Numbered from the stretch's first letter, positions 8,964 through 17,703 are shown. The stretch is 64,000 nucleotides of DNA from Methylobacterium sp. E-045 (GCF_022829685.1 NZ_JAKSYE010000085.1:1-64000), one strand, 5' to 3'. Notes: generated by a model from the sequence alone, not told the origin. Program-made: numbers and translations.

Positions 8964-9812
8964 ATGTTCAACCTGTTCGATCTCATGCAGGCGCAGGGTG
9001 GCATGGGGGCCAACGGTTTCGGCCAGCAATTCGGCCTGTCGCCGGACCAGACCCGCCGGGCCATGGAAGCCCTGATGCCGGCCCTGACCCTCGGCCTCCA
9101 GCGCAACGCCGCCGCCGATCCCACCGGCTTCACCCAGATGTTCGGCTTCATGGATCCGACCGCGGCCCCCTCCGCGCAGGCCAAGCCGCAGATGGATGCC
9201 ATGATGCGCCAGCTCTTCGGCTCGCAGCATCTCGGGCAGGCCGTGCTGCAACAGGCCGCGGCGGCGAGCGGCGTCGCGACACCCGCCCTGCGGCAGATGC
9301 TGCCGGTCATGGCCGGGATGGTGGTGGCGGGGATCGTCCACGTCATGATGAACCCGGCTCCGGCGACTACGGCCCCGGCGGCCCCGCCGCCCTCACCCTT
9401 CGGCATCCCGACCCATCCCTACTGGACGGAGATGATGAACACGTTCATGGCGGCGGGCGGCTCGATGCTGCAGGCGCCGAAGGACGTCACGTCCGCGCGC
9501 ACCAAGTCTTCCCAGAGCAGCCTGCCGCCGGCACGCTTCTTCCCGGAGCCCAGCCCATCCGCGACTGGGAGGACGGCCTTCGGTGCGAAGCCGGCCTCGG
9601 CCTCGAGGCCCGATCCCACGGAAGCGGCGCAGGGCTCGGCGCTGAACCCGTTCGACCTGCTGCAGCAGATGTTCCAGTCCGGACTGGAGGCTCAGCAGGA
9701 GAACGCCAGGACGATGCAGAGCCTGTTCGACAGCCTGTGGCGCGACGGGATGACGGCGATGGACCCGTCGAAGGCGAAGCCCACGGGCAAGCCCGGTCCG
9801 ACGCGGCGCTGA
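8964..9812 (+). CDS. DUF937-like protein
   Basis: The first 45 residues (NLFDLMQAQGG, FGLSPDQTRRAMEALMPAL) resemble the DUF937 helical unit, and a hydrophobic stretch (MLPVMAGMVVAGIVHVMM, about 111-128) could be a membrane or buried helix. The rest is low-complexity (Ala/Pro-rich linker) followed by an amphipathic helix NPFDLLQQMFQSGLEAQQENARTM near 225-250 that is reminiscent of phasin or coiled-coil proteins. 282 residues, no signal peptide. It stands alone, 118 bp after the MATE gene, and converges on the Flp pilin gene. Function unknown. Confidence 0.6.
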   Translation: MFNLFDLMQAQGGMGANGFGQQFGLSPDQTRRAMEALMPALTLGLQRNAAADPTGFTQMFGFMDPTAAPSAQAKPQMDAMMRQLFGSQHLGQAVLQQAAAASGVATPALRQMLPVMAGMVVAGIVHVMMNPAPATTAPAAPPPSPFGIPTHPYWTEMMNTFMAAGGSMLQAPKDVTSARTKSSQSSLPPARFFPEPSPSATGRTAFGAKPASASRPDPTEAAQGSALNPFDLLQQMFQSGLEAQQENARTMQSLFDSLWRDGMTAMDPSKAKPTGKPGPTRR

Positions 9813-9827
9813 GGCCAGCGCGATCCC

Positions 9828-10061
9828 TCAGCCGCTCCGGGCGATGGCGTTGCCGATATATTGGTACATGGCGCCGACCCGGTCGGCATAGAGATGCAGG
9901 GCCGTGACGATCGCCAGGAAGACCAGGCCGGTGATCAACGTGTATTCGATCGCGGTCGTCCCGCGCGTATCCCGGCCGAACCGGGCCGCGATGTGCGAGA
10001 GACAGACCCGACGCCCGGGCCGGTTCCGCATGGTCGTTTCGGCTGTCTCGACATTCGTCAT
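9828..10061 (-). CDS. Flp family type IVb pilin (orphan)
   Basis: The core RGTTAIEYTLITGLVFLAIV is the Flp/type IVb prepilin signature: a short positively charged leader, a conserved Glu five residues into the mature region, and one long hydrophobic helix. Length is 77 residues from the ATG at 10061; starts at 10031 and 10100 are also possible, since none has a strong ribosome site. Flp pilins are polymerised by the Tad secretion machine after cleavage by a prepilin peptidase, but none of the tad/cpa genes are in this window, so it is an orphan pilin served by a locus elsewhere. Confidence 0.75.
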   Translation of the reverse strand: MTNVETAETTMRNRPGRRVCLSHIAARFGRDTRGTTAIEYTLITGLVFLAIVTALHLYADRVGAMYQYIGNAIARSG

Positions 10062-10194
10062 GGAAGCGGGGCGATCCTCGACGAATCCGGCACAGATCAT
10101 CCTGCGCCGGAAATCGTTGCCGACCGTTTAAGTGCTTTGCATAAAACGCCCGCTTTACGGTCCCGCCGACGGCCAACACCGCTGGCGACGGGGA

Positions 10195-10440
10195 TCAGCC
10201 CCGTCCGGCTTCCTTGCGCAGGGCATCGATCCGTTTCGACGCCTCGGCCTTGTCGAGATCGGGCTCGAACGAGTCCGGCGACTTCGCTTCTTCCGACAGG
10301 GTCTTGAGGTAGGAGGCCTGCGCGCCGGTCATCGGCTCGTCACCCGTTGTCCACTCGCTCGGATCCTTGATCCGGTTCGAGGCGTCGCCGCCGGCCGTCT
10401 TCGGGTTCTCGTTCTCGTCCGTCGCCTGCTTCTTCGTCAT
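10195..10440 (-). CDS. DUF3072 domain protein, EcfG-promoter driven
   Basis: The 81-residue hydrophilic protein ends in the DUF3072 pattern: MTGAQASYLKTLSEEA (37-52) followed by KAEASKRIDALRKEAG (64-79), a short helix-turn-helix-like segment of unknown function. The start is the ATG at 10440, which has GAGG seven bases upstream; an upstream extension in the same frame lacks homology. A perfect GGAAC-N16-CGTT promoter sits 34 bp upstream, so it should be induced by general stress through the EcfG sigma factor. DUF3072 proteins are common small stress-island proteins in soil and plant-associated bacteria. Confidence 0.8.
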   Translation of the reverse strand: MTKKQATDENENPKTAGGDASNRIKDPSEWTTGDEPMTGAQASYLKTLSEEAKSPDSFEPDLDKAEASKRIDALRKEAGRG

Positions 10441-10473
10441 CGCGCAACCTCGTTCATGAATTGTTCTCTTCAC

Positions 10474-10498
10474 AACGAGGGCCTCGCCAATGAGTTCC
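10474..10498 (-). promoter_or_regulatory. EcfG-type general-stress promoter, exact consensus
   Basis: On the minus strand GGAAC (10498-10494), a 16-bp spacer, then CGTT (10477-10474). This matches the ECF15/EcfG consensus at all nine fixed positions, with a normal distance (about 30 nt from the expected start site) to the DUF3072 start codon. Confidence 0.75.
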
Positions 10499-10777
10499 GG
10501 CCCCGTCGCGCCTGTCCCCGGGGCGACGGGGCGCGACCGCATCGTCGGCTCGCGCAGTTGTGAGGCGGCGTGTCTCAGGGCGCCACGGCGGCGGCCGGGC
10601 CTGCCTGGACGGCGACGGCACCTTGATTTTCGAGATGCGCGCCAGATTTCGCTCACGGTGTCGGATCGAGCGAGCGTTGCCGTCTCTCAAAAAGTCGCAC
10701 GCCTCACGCCGCCGCCGGCGACAAGCCGGCGGTCCGATCCATCCAGTGACGCCGTTACTGCGCGCAGGGACATGCTG
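10499..10777. other. Upstream region of katG, no gene seen
   Basis: This 279-bp stretch lies between the divergent stress promoter and katG. The katG frame is open through it back to 10490 but without catalase homology. I see no clear OxyR site or hairpin by eye. Confidence 0.5.
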
Positions 10778-13099
10778 ATGAACGACATGACGATCGACAA
10801 GACGAATACCGACTCGTACCCGATGCAGGGCCGATGCCCGTTCGGGGGGGACCGCATCGGCGGAGCCCTCGGCAGCCGCCCGGCCCTGGAGAACTGGTAC
10901 CCGCACCGCCTGAGGGTCGAGCTGCTTCATCAGAACGGCCTCGCGGCCGATCCGCTCGGGCCGGATTTCGACTACGCCAAAGCCTTCGAGACCATCGACC
11001 TCGACGCGCTCAAGAGCGACATCAAGCAGTTCCTCACCTCGTCGGTGGCGTGGTGGCCGTCCGATTACGGCAATTACGGCCCGCAGATTATCCGCATGGC
11101 CTGGCACTCGGCCGGCACCTACCGCATCGCGGATGGGCGGGGCGGCGCCGGTACCGGAATGCAGCGCTTCGCGCCGATCTCGAGCTGGTGGGACAACGGC
11201 AACACCGACAAGTCGCGCCGCCTTCTGCAGCCGATCAAGCACAAATACGGCAACGCCCTCTCCTGGGCCGACCTGATGGTGCTCACCGGCAATTGCGCCC
11301 TGGAGATCATGGGCCTGCCGACCTACGGATTCGCGGGCGGGCGCCTCGACGCCTGGGAGGCGGACAACGCCACCTACTGGGGTCCGGAGGTCGTCGAGAT
11401 GGGCTCGGTGTCGAGCTTCGACGACATGGTCAACCGCGACAAGCGCTGGCGCGGCAGGAACGGCGACGCCGATTACGACCTGGAGAACCCCCTCGCCGCT
11501 TCCCACCAGGCGCTGATCTACGTGAACCCCGAGGGGCCTTACGCGAACGGCGACCCGCAGGGCTCGGCCAACGACATCCGCGTGACGTTCACCCGCATGG
11601 CCATGAACGACGAGGAGACGGTGGCGCTCATCGCCGGCGGCCACGCCTTCGGCAAGAGCCACGGCATGACCCCCGCCAAGGAGATCGGGCCGCCGCCGGA
11701 GATGGCACCGATGGAGGCGATGGGGCTCGGCTGGCACAACCCGAACGGCACCGGCGCTGGCAAGGACACGATGACGAACGGCATCGAGGGCAGCTGGACC
11801 CCCAACCCGACGCAGTGGGACAACGCCTACCTGGAGAACCTCTTCAAGTTCGAGTGGGAGCAGACCAAGAGCCCTGCTGGTGCCCTGCAATGGACGCCGA
11901 AGGACCCGAGCGCGCCCCGGACGCCCGACGCACACGTCCCGGGGCAGTCGCATCCGCTGATGATGATGACGTCCGACATCGCCCTGAAGGTCGATCCGGA
12001 GTACCGCAAGGTCTGCGAGAAGTTCCTCAACGATTTCGACGCCTTCACGCAGGCCTTCTCCAAGGCGTGGTACAAGCTCACCCACCGCGACATGGGGCCC
12101 AAGCACCGCTACCTCGGCCCGGAGGTGAGAATCGAGGACGGCCTGCTGTGGCAGGATCCGATCCCCGATGCCGACTACGCCCCGGTGGGCGAGGCCGACA
12201 TCGCCCCCCTCAAGCAGGCGATCCTGGCCACGGGCTTCTCGGTCTCGGATCTGGTCTTCACGGCCTTCTCGGCGGCCTCGACCTATCGCGACAGCGACAA
12301 GCGCGGCGGCGCCAATGGCGGCCGGCTCGCCCTCGCCCCGCAGAAGGACTGGGCCGTCAACCGCCGGGCCGCGCCCGTGATCGACGCGCTCCGTGGGGTC
12401 ATGGCGGAGTTCAATCGGGGCCGCACGGACGGCAAGCAGGTCTCGCTGGCCGACCTCATCGTGCTCGCCGGCTGTACCGCCGTGGAGAAGGCCGCCAGGG
12501 ATGCCGGGGTCGAAACGCAGGTGCCGTTCACGCCCGGCCGGGTCGATACCACGCAGGAGCTGACCGACATCGAGATGTTCCAGTGGCTGAAACCCGTCGT
12601 CGACGGTTTCCGCAACTACGTCGATGACGGGTACGGGGCAATGACGCGGAGCCTGTCGCCGGAGGAACTGTTCCTCGACAAGGCCAACCTGCTGACGCTG
12701 ACCGCACCGGAATGGGTGGTGCTGACCGGCGGCCTGCGGGCGCTCAACGCCAACCACGACGGCTCGAACCGGGGCATCTTCACCGACCGGGTGGGCGTGC
12801 TGACCACGGACTTCTTCCGCACCCTGACCGACACGGATCTGGTCTGGGAGAAGATCGATGCGGATGGAACGTCCTTCGCCCTCAAGGACCGCGAAACCGG
12901 ACAGGCGAAGTTCGAGGCCACGCGCAACGATCTCGTCTTCGGATCGAACGCGCAGCTGCGCAACATCGCCGATGCCTATGCCGGCAGCGATGGCCAGGGC
13001 CGGTTCGTGGCGGATTTCGTGCGGGTCTGGGACAAGGTGATGATGCTCGACCGCTACGACGTGAAGGGCCATCGGCGTCACAGGCCCATGGCGGCCTGA
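10778..13099 (+). CDS. katG: Catalase-peroxidase
   Basis: A 773-residue bifunctional haem enzyme that disproportionates H2O2 and oxidises small electron donors. N-terminal catalytic half: distal pocket R106, W109 and H110 in [12 protein letters not shown], Tyr248 (LIYVNPEGP) and Met274 (TRMAMND) of the Met-Tyr-Trp crosslink, and proximal His289 in [10 protein letters not shown]. The C-terminal half is the degenerate duplicate domain. The start at 10778 has AGGGA seven bases upstream. Departures from the usual KatG: SHQAL before Tyr248, A/S for T/T in GGHTFGKTHG, and Asn334 (TMTNGIE) at the position of Ser315 of the tuberculosis enzyme, so it belongs to a divergent clade. It is not visibly linked to an oxyR gene. 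Confidence 0.95.
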   Translation: MNDMTIDKTNTDSYPMQGRCPFGGDRIGGALGSRPALENWYPHRLRVELLHQNGLAADPLGPDFDYAKAFETIDLDALKSDIKQFLTSSVAWWPSDYGNYGPQIIRMAWHSAGTYRIADGRGGAGTGMQRFAPISSWWDNGNTDKSRRLLQPIKHKYGNALSWADLMVLTGNCALEIMGLPTYGFAGGRLDAWEADNATYWGPEVVEMGSVSSFDDMVNRDKRWRGRNGDADYDLENPLAASHQALIYVNPEGPYANGDPQGSANDIRVTFTRMAMNDEETVALIAGGHAFGKSHGMTPAKEIGPPPEMAPMEAMGLGWHNPNGTGAGKDTMTNGIEGSWTPNPTQWDNAYLENLFKFEWEQTKSPAGALQWTPKDPSAPRTPDAHVPGQSHPLMMMTSDIALKVDPEYRKVCEKFLNDFDAFTQAFSKAWYKLTHRDMGPKHRYLGPEVRIEDGLLWQDPIPDADYAPVGEADIAPLKQAILATGFSVSDLVFTAFSAASTYRDSDKRGGANGGRLALAPQKDWAVNRRAAPVIDALRGVMAEFNRGRTDGKQVSLADLIVLAGCTAVEKAARDAGVETQVPFTPGRVDTTQELTDIEMFQWLKPVVDGFRNYVDDGYGAMTRSLSPEELFLDKANLLTLTAPEWVVLTGGLRALNANHDGSNRGIFTDRVGVLTTDFFRTLTDTDLVWEKIDADGTSFALKDRETGQAKFEATRNDLVFGSNAQLRNIADAYAGSDGQGRFVADFVRVWDKVMMLDRYDVKGHRRHRPMAA

Positions 13100-13118
13100 G
13101 CGACGACGGCCGTAGACG

Positions 13119-13148
13119 CCCCCGTCCCACCGTCCGGTGGGACGGGGG
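13119..13148 (+). terminator. Strong hairpin between convergent katG and ilvE
   Basis: A 13-bp inverted repeat CCCCCGTCCCACC / GGTGGGACGGGGG with a 4-nt loop, 20 bp past the katG stop. It lacks a T-run but could serve either direction. Confidence 0.55.
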
Positions 13149-13274
13149 TCGTGCGATGGAAGGCCCCGCCCCGTCACCGGGGACGGGCTCCGATGCGAGG
13201 CTCGACCGGGCGATGTCGACGCATTTTGCCCCTTTGCCACCCGGTGGGTGCAATCGGGACGAGGACGGGCCGGT

Positions 13275-14162
13275 CTAGGCCGCCACCGCTTTCGGCTGAA
13301 CCTCGGCGGTGTAATCCTCCATGAGCGTCTTCGTCATGGCGGCCGGCGTGAAGCGGTAGGGGCCGATCTCGGAGACCGGCGTGACTTCCGCGGCCGACCC
13401 GGTGATGAAGCACTCCGAGAAGCCCTCCATCTCCTCGGGCCTGATCCGCCGCTCGATCACCTCGAAGCCGCGCCGACGGGCGAGGTCAATGACGGTCTGG
13501 CGGGTGATGCCGTTGAGGAAGCGGTCGGCCAGCGGGGTGTGGACCACGCCGTCCTCGATGAAGAAGATGTTCGCGCCGGTGCATTCGGCGACGTAATCCT
13601 CCCAATCGAGCATGAGGGCATCGGCATAGCCCTTGTTCTCGGCGCGGTGCTTCGAGATCGTGCAGATCATGTAGAGGCCGGCCGCCTTCGAGGCGGAGGG
13701 GATCGTCCGCGGATCGGGCCGGCGATAATCGGCCATGTCGAGGCGGATACCCTTCATCTTGGTCTCGGGATCGAAGTAGCTCGGCCATTCCCAGGCGGCG
13801 ACGGCGAGGTGGATGGTGTTGTTCTGCGCCGAGACGCCCATCATCTCCGAACCGCGCCAGGCCACGGGACGCAGGTAGGCGTCGGTGAGGCCGCTGGTCT
13901 TGAGCACGAGTTCCTTGGCCGCCTCGATCTCGGCGACGCCGTAGGGGATCGTGAAATCGAGGTACTGCGCCGAGCGGAGCAGGCGCTCGGCATGCTCGTG
14001 GCTCTTGAAGATCCGTCCGCCATAGGCGCGCTCGCCCTCGAACACCGCCGAGCCGTAATGCAGGCCGTGGCTGAGAACGTGAATCTTGGCCTCGCGCCAC
14101 GGCACCAGCACGCCATCGAACCAGATGGTGCCCTCACGCTCGTCGAACGGGATCACGGACAT
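13275..14162 (-). CDS. ilvE: Branched-chain amino acid aminotransferase
   Basis: This fold-type IV PLP enzyme (295 aa) transfers the amino group between glutamate and the 2-keto acids of valine, leucine and isoleucine. Family marks seen: the opening IWFDGVLVPW, HGLHYGSAVFEGERAY with the arginine/tyrosine substrate pocket, SASKAAGLYM containing the Schiff-base lysine, ALMLDWEDYVAECTGANIF, and GITRQTVIDLAR. The start at 14162 (MSVIPFDE) has AAGGA seven bases upstream, and gives the normal length; longer frames upstream are not homologous. It is divergent from the petP-type regulator, a neighbourhood I recall as frequent in Rhizobiales. Confidence 0.93.
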   Translation of the reverse strand: MSVIPFDEREGTIWFDGVLVPWREAKIHVLSHGLHYGSAVFEGERAYGGRIFKSHEHAERLLRSAQYLDFTIPYGVAEIEAAKELVLKTSGLTDAYLRPVAWRGSEMMGVSAQNNTIHLAVAAWEWPSYFDPETKMKGIRLDMADYRRPDPRTIPSASKAAGLYMICTISKHRAENKGYADALMLDWEDYVAECTGANIFFIEDGVVHTPLADRFLNGITRQTVIDLARRRGFEVIERRIRPEEMEGFSECFITGSAAEVTPVSEIGPYRFTPAAMTKTLMEDYTAEVQPKAVAA

Positions 14163-14327
14163 GACGAATTCCTTGAATCCGCAGGCGCGCATCGTGGCAC
14201 CTGCGGGGTCGGTCGATCGGGTTGGCGCGATGGCCGGGCAATGCCCGGCGCAGTATCCGCGAGGCCGGAGGTCCGCAAGACGGTCGTCAGCAAGACGGCC
14301 GTTCGCGGCGAGCCGGCCTCGGGAAGG

Positions 14328-14357
14328 CTTGACGGGTATCAACGCCCCTGAGATATG
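14328..14357 (+). promoter_or_regulatory. Candidate housekeeping promoter of the petP-petR-kinase operon
   Basis: CTTGACG at 14328-14334 and GATATG at 14352-14357 are separated by 17 bp, close to the alphaproteobacterial CTTGAC-N17-CTATAT pattern, and lie 29 bp before the GTG start of the MarR gene. Confidence 0.45.
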
Positions 14358-14378
14358 TCAACATCACTGACGTATATC
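14352..14378. promoter_or_regulatory. Candidate MarR-type operator palindrome
   Basis: GATATGTCA (14352-14360) and TGACGTATATC (14368-14378) form an imperfect inverted repeat with a 7-bp centre. It covers the presumed -10 and start site of the MarR gene, which is where autorepressing MarR proteins usually bind. Confidence 0.45.
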
Positions 14379-14385
14379 GAGGATA

Positions 14386-14979
14386 GTGCCGGACGTGACG
14401 CGCCCATCGACCCTGGCAACGGGCCCGGCCCCCATGTCCATGTCCGGGGAGGATGACGGGCCGGCGGATTCAGGTCTCGCTCCGGAGGGCGTGACGAACG
14501 ATCTCGTCGAACTGCTGTTCTTCGCCTACCGCGACTTCGTCGGCGACCCGGACCGGATGCTGGCGGAATACGGCTTCGGGCGGGCGCACCACAGGGTGCT
14601 CCATTTCGTCTATCACTACCCCGGCCTGACGATCGCCGAACTCCTCGACATCCTGCGGATCACGAAGCAGAGTCTGAACCGGGTTCTCAAGGATTTGATC
14701 GAACAGGGCCATATCGTGCAGAAGACCGGCCGGAGCGACCGCCGCCAGCGACTGCTCTATTGTTCGGAGACGGGCGCGACGCTCACGGCGGAGCTGACGC
14801 GGGTCCAGGTGCGGCGGGTGGCCCGCGCCATCGCCGATCCGGTGGCGGACGAACCGAAGGGCGCCCGGGACGAACACGGATTTGCCGCAGCACAGGGGTT
14901 TCTCATGGCGATGATCGAACCGGAGGAGCGCGCGGCGGTCCGCAGCCTGATGGCGCGGCGCGCCCGGAGCCGTCGCTGA
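14386..14979 (+). CDS. petP: MarR family transcriptional regulator, PetP-like
   Basis: This 197-residue protein has a MarR winged helix: HHRVLHFVYHYPGLTIAEL, then the recognition helix region ITKQSLNRVLKDLIEQGHIV and the wing KTGRSDRRQRLLY with the conserved Asp-Arg-Arg. It begins an operon with an OmpR-type response regulator one base later and a histidine kinase. A MarR gene followed by an OmpR-type regulator is the petP-petR arrangement described in Rhodobacter capsulatus, where the pair is needed for cytochrome bc1 expression. The start is GTG 14386 (GAGG three to four bases upstream); ATG 14434 is an alternative that would shed a non-conserved N-terminus. It is probably autoregulated through the palindrome at 14352-14378. 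Confidence 0.83.
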   Translation: MPDVTRPSTLATGPAPMSMSGEDDGPADSGLAPEGVTNDLVELLFFAYRDFVGDPDRMLAEYGFGRAHHRVLHFVYHYPGLTIAELLDILRITKQSLNRVLKDLIEQGHIVQKTGRSDRRQRLLYCSETGATLTAELTRVQVRRVARAIADPVADEPKGARDEHGFAAAQGFLMAMIEPEERAAVRSLMARRARSRR

Positions 14980-14980
14980 C

Positions 14981-15706
14981 ATGGCGTCGCCGGAGCCGCG
15001 AATCCGCGCCGAGCTTCCCGACCACGCCCCCCACATCCTCGTGGTGGACGACGACCGGCGGGTGCGCGAGCTGCTGTCGCGCTATCTCTACGAGCAAGGG
15101 TTCCGGGTCACGTCGGCCGGCAATGTCGAGGAGGCCCGGCAGCGGGCACAGAGCTTCGTCTTCGACGCCCTCGTCCTCGACGTGATGATGCCGGGGGAGA
15201 ACGGGTTCGATTACGCACGGCAGGTGCGGGAGACCTCGCGGGTGCCGATCCTGATGCTCACCGCCCGCTCCAATCCCAACGACCGGGTGATGGGGCTCGA
15301 GATCGGGGCCGACGATTACCTGCCCAAGCCTTTCGAGCCGCGCGAACTGATCCTGCGCCTCAACAACATCATCAAGCGCCGCCCGGACGGTGTGCCGCCC
15401 TCCGACCGCACCATCGCCACCGTGACGTTCGGGCCGTTCTCCTACCGCATCGACCGGGGCGAATTGCGCCGGGACGAGGAGACCATCCGCATCACCGACC
15501 GCGAGCGCGAGATCCTCACGATCCTGGCGGAGGCCAAGGGCGGCAACGTCGACCGCGACGTGCTGGCCGGGAATGGCGGGCTCGCGGCGGAACGCACCAT
15601 CGACGTGCAGATCAACCGCCTGCGCCGCAAGACCGAGGTCGATCCGGGCAATCCCCTCTTCCTCCAGACGGTCCGCGGCATCGGCTACCGCCTCGCGATC
15701 GATTAG
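14981..15706 (+). CDS. petR: OmpR-family response regulator, PetR-like
   Basis: 241 residues: a receiver domain (18-135) with acidic D23-D25, phospho-acceptor Asp67 in LVLDVMMPGENG, Thr94 and Lys116 (KPF), then a winged-helix DNA-binding domain (about 145-240) ending in the typical FLQTVRGIGYRLAI. It begins one base after the MarR stop and is followed 12 bp later by the kinase, so the three are one operon. Partner kinase is almost certainly the next gene. Its regulon cannot be read from sequence; the R. capsulatus homologue affects respiratory and photosynthetic electron transport. Confidence 0.92.
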   Translation: MASPEPRIRAELPDHAPHILVVDDDRRVRELLSRYLYEQGFRVTSAGNVEEARQRAQSFVFDALVLDVMMPGENGFDYARQVRETSRVPILMLTARSNPNDRVMGLEIGADDYLPKPFEPRELILRLNNIIKRRPDGVPPSDRTIATVTFGPFSYRIDRGELRRDEETIRITDREREILTILAEAKGGNVDRDVLAGNGGLAAERTIDVQINRLRRKTEVDPGNPLFLQTVRGIGYRLAID

Positions 15707-15718
15707 ACGGGACCCGCC

Positions 15719-17125
15719 ATGGCCCTCGCCGGCCTGAACCTGTCGCGGATCAGAACCCAAACCGCCGCCGCCTGGCGCGCGAGGCCGCATCCGCGCCGGA
15801 TATGGAAGACGGTGGCCCGCGCCATCGGCAACGCCCTGCCGAAGGGGCTCTACGCCCGTTCGCTGATCATCATCATTGCGCCGGTGGTGCTGCTGCAATC
15901 GGTGATCGCCTACACCTTCATGGAGCGGCACTGGCAGCTTGTGACCCGCCGCCTGTCGGCGGCCGTCACCGCCGACGTGGCGGCCATGATCGACGTCTAC
16001 GAGAGCTACCCCCAGGACAAGGACGCCGACACCCTCACCCGCATCGCCGGCACGCGGCTGAACCTCGACCTCGACATCCTGAAGGGGGCGAAGCTCCCCC
16101 TGCCGGGGCCGCGCCCGTTCTTCTCGATCCTCGACGAAACCCTTTCCGAGGAGCTCGCCAAGCAGGTCGGCCGGCCCTTCTGGATCGACACGGTGGGCCG
16201 CTCCAGCCTCATCGAGATCCGCGTCGAGATCCCGGACGGGGTGATGCGGGTGACCGCGCGGCGGAGCATGGCCTATGCCTCGAACTCGCACATCTTCCTG
16301 CTCTGGATGAGCGGCTCGTCCCTGGTCCTGCTGGGCGTGGCGATCCTGTTCCTGCGCAACCAGATCAAGCCGATCCTCCGGCTGGCCGCCGTGGCGGAGA
16401 GCTTCGGCAAGGGGCGCGAGATCGAGTTCCGGCCCCGCGGCGCCCGCGAGGTGCGCCAGGCCGGCCACGCCTTCATCGAGATGAAGCGGCGCATCGAGCG
16501 GGCGATGGAACAGCGCACGACCATGCTCAACGGCGTGAGCCACGACCTGCGCACCATCATCACCCGGTTCAAGCTGTCCCTCGCCCTGGTGGAGCAGACC
16601 AGCGAGGTGGAAGACCTCCAGCGCGACGTCGACGAGATGAGCCGGATGCTGGAGGCCTACCTCGCCTTCGCGCGGGGTGATTCCGGCGAGGTCGCCGTGC
16701 CCACCGACATGCGGGCGATGCTGGAGGACCTGCGCACCGACGTGGAACGCTTGGGCGCCCACGTGGCCGAGGTGGAGTTCGACGGCCGCGCCATGGTGAC
16801 GCTGCGGCCGGACGCGTTCCGGCGATGCCTGTTCAACCTTGCCGCCAACGCCGCCCGCTACGGCGAGACGGTGGCGATCCGCGGCCGCACGGAGGCGCGG
16901 TCCTTCCTCGTCTCCATCGACGATGACGGCCCCGGCATCCCCTCCGAGAGCCGCGAGGAGGTGTTCAAGCCCTTCGTCCGCCTGGACGATGCGCGCCAGG
17001 ATGCCGGCGGATCGGGCCTCGGCCTCGCCATCGCCCGCGACATCGCCCGCGCCCATGGCGGCGACGTCGCCCTGCACGACAGTCCCCTCGGGGGATTGCG
17101 CGCCACCGTGCGCATCCCGGCATGA
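15719..17125 (+). CDS. EnvZ-like sensor histidine kinase, partner of the PetR-like regulator
   Basis: 468 residues. A first membrane helix (about 43-65, YARSLIIIIAPVVLLQSVIAYTF), a periplasmic sensor region of about 130 residues, a second helix (about 196-217), a HAMP linker, the dimerisation box with His275 (GVSHDLRTIITRFKL), and an HATPase with N box NLAANAARYGE, G1 DDDGPGIP and G2 GGSGLGLAI. The usual HDLRTPL proline is replaced by Ile, a variant I associate with Rhizobiales members of this subfamily, so activity is expected. It phosphorylates the upstream regulator. The signal is unknown. Confidence 0.9.
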   Translation: MALAGLNLSRIRTQTAAAWRARPHPRRIWKTVARAIGNALPKGLYARSLIIIIAPVVLLQSVIAYTFMERHWQLVTRRLSAAVTADVAAMIDVYESYPQDKDADTLTRIAGTRLNLDLDILKGAKLPLPGPRPFFSILDETLSEELAKQVGRPFWIDTVGRSSLIEIRVEIPDGVMRVTARRSMAYASNSHIFLLWMSGSSLVLLGVAILFLRNQIKPILRLAAVAESFGKGREIEFRPRGAREVRQAGHAFIEMKRRIERAMEQRTTMLNGVSHDLRTIITRFKLSLALVEQTSEVEDLQRDVDEMSRMLEAYLAFARGDSGEVAVPTDMRAMLEDLRTDVERLGAHVAEVEFDGRAMVTLRPDAFRRCLFNLAANAARYGETVAIRGRTEARSFLVSIDDDGPGIPSESREEVFKPFVRLDDARQDAGGSGLGLAIARDIARAHGGDVALHDSPLGGLRATVRIPA

Positions 17126-17248
17126 CGGCCGGGAGCCTGTGAATTTTGTTGCGTCCGGGGTGTCCCCTCGCGCGCACAGCAATGCTATGACCGGTGCCGC
17201 TTTAGAGAGAAGGGCCGAACCCCGGTCCCCGATACACGCGAGTACGCC

Positions 17249-17440
17249 ATGAACCCGCTGGGTCCCGTCCTGATCGTCCTGCTCATCCCGATCTCCGCCA
17301 TCGGCCTCCTGCTCTACACCGATACCGGCATCGAGCCGGCGCTGATCACCGCCACCGTGAAGACCTTCGTCGCCCTGTTCGCCATCGCCGGGATCCTGTC
17401 CTACGGCGCGAGCCGGCTCGCCGCCCGCTCGGAAGGCTGA
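17249..17440 (+). CDS. Small two-helix membrane protein
   Basis: 63 residues with two hydrophobic helices (about 4-24 and 37-54) joined by a short TDTGIEPALIT loop. No family is recognised and the ribosome site is weak. It is a plausible real gene because its frame ends just before a clear terminator hairpin and it is preceded by a 123-bp gap after the kinase. Orientation would place both ends on the same side of the membrane. Confidence 0.5.
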   Translation: MNPLGPVLIVLLIPISAIGLLLYTDTGIEPALITATVKTFVALFAIAGILSYGASRLAARSEG

Positions 17441-17454
17441 AACCGCGCCTCCGG

Positions 17455-17480
17455 ACCGGCCCCGCGGCGGGGCCGGTTTC
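17455..17480 (+). terminator. Rho-independent-like terminator
   Basis: A perfect 11-bp inverted repeat ACCGGCCCCGC / GCGGGGCCGGT with a one-base centre, followed by TTTC, 14 bp after the small membrane protein stop. Confidence 0.7.
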
Positions 17481-17599
17481 CCGGTGACGCCACGGTGATG
17501 ACGGGATCGAGGACGACATGAAGGCCGCCCTCGCTTGCATTCCCATGCCCGTCCGACAGATCTACGATCTCGGCACATCTCGCGGGCCGCTCGGGTCCC

Positions 17600-17690
17600 C
17601 TCTCCTGGAAGGAGAGGGACGGGGTGAGGTGTGTGACCTTTTCGGAGATGGATCACACCTCACCCCAGCCCTCTCCTTCCAGGAGAGTGA
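17600..17690. repeat. REP-like long imperfect palindrome
   Basis: Left arm 17600-17634 (containing CTCCTGGAAGGAGAGGG then GGGGTGAGGTGTG) pairs with right arm 17654-17688 at nearly every position; each arm also contains its own small palindrome CTCCTGGAAGGAG. The composition matches extragenic palindromic repeats common in Rhizobiales genomes. It lies in the 5' region of the extensin-like gene, where the frame is open but this repeat argues it is not coding. Confidence 0.7.
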
Positions 17691-17703
17691 GCACGGCGCG
17701 CAC

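Noticed and set aside
10454..13240. Long open frame of 928 codons antisense to katG
   Set aside because: It is the GC-rich shadow of katG: no family resemblance, and the plus-strand KatG motifs are unambiguous.
14903..17656. 917-codon antisense frame over the response regulator and kinase
   Set aside because: Shadow of well-conserved plus-strand genes; composition is Arg/Gly/His-rich as expected for an antisense frame.
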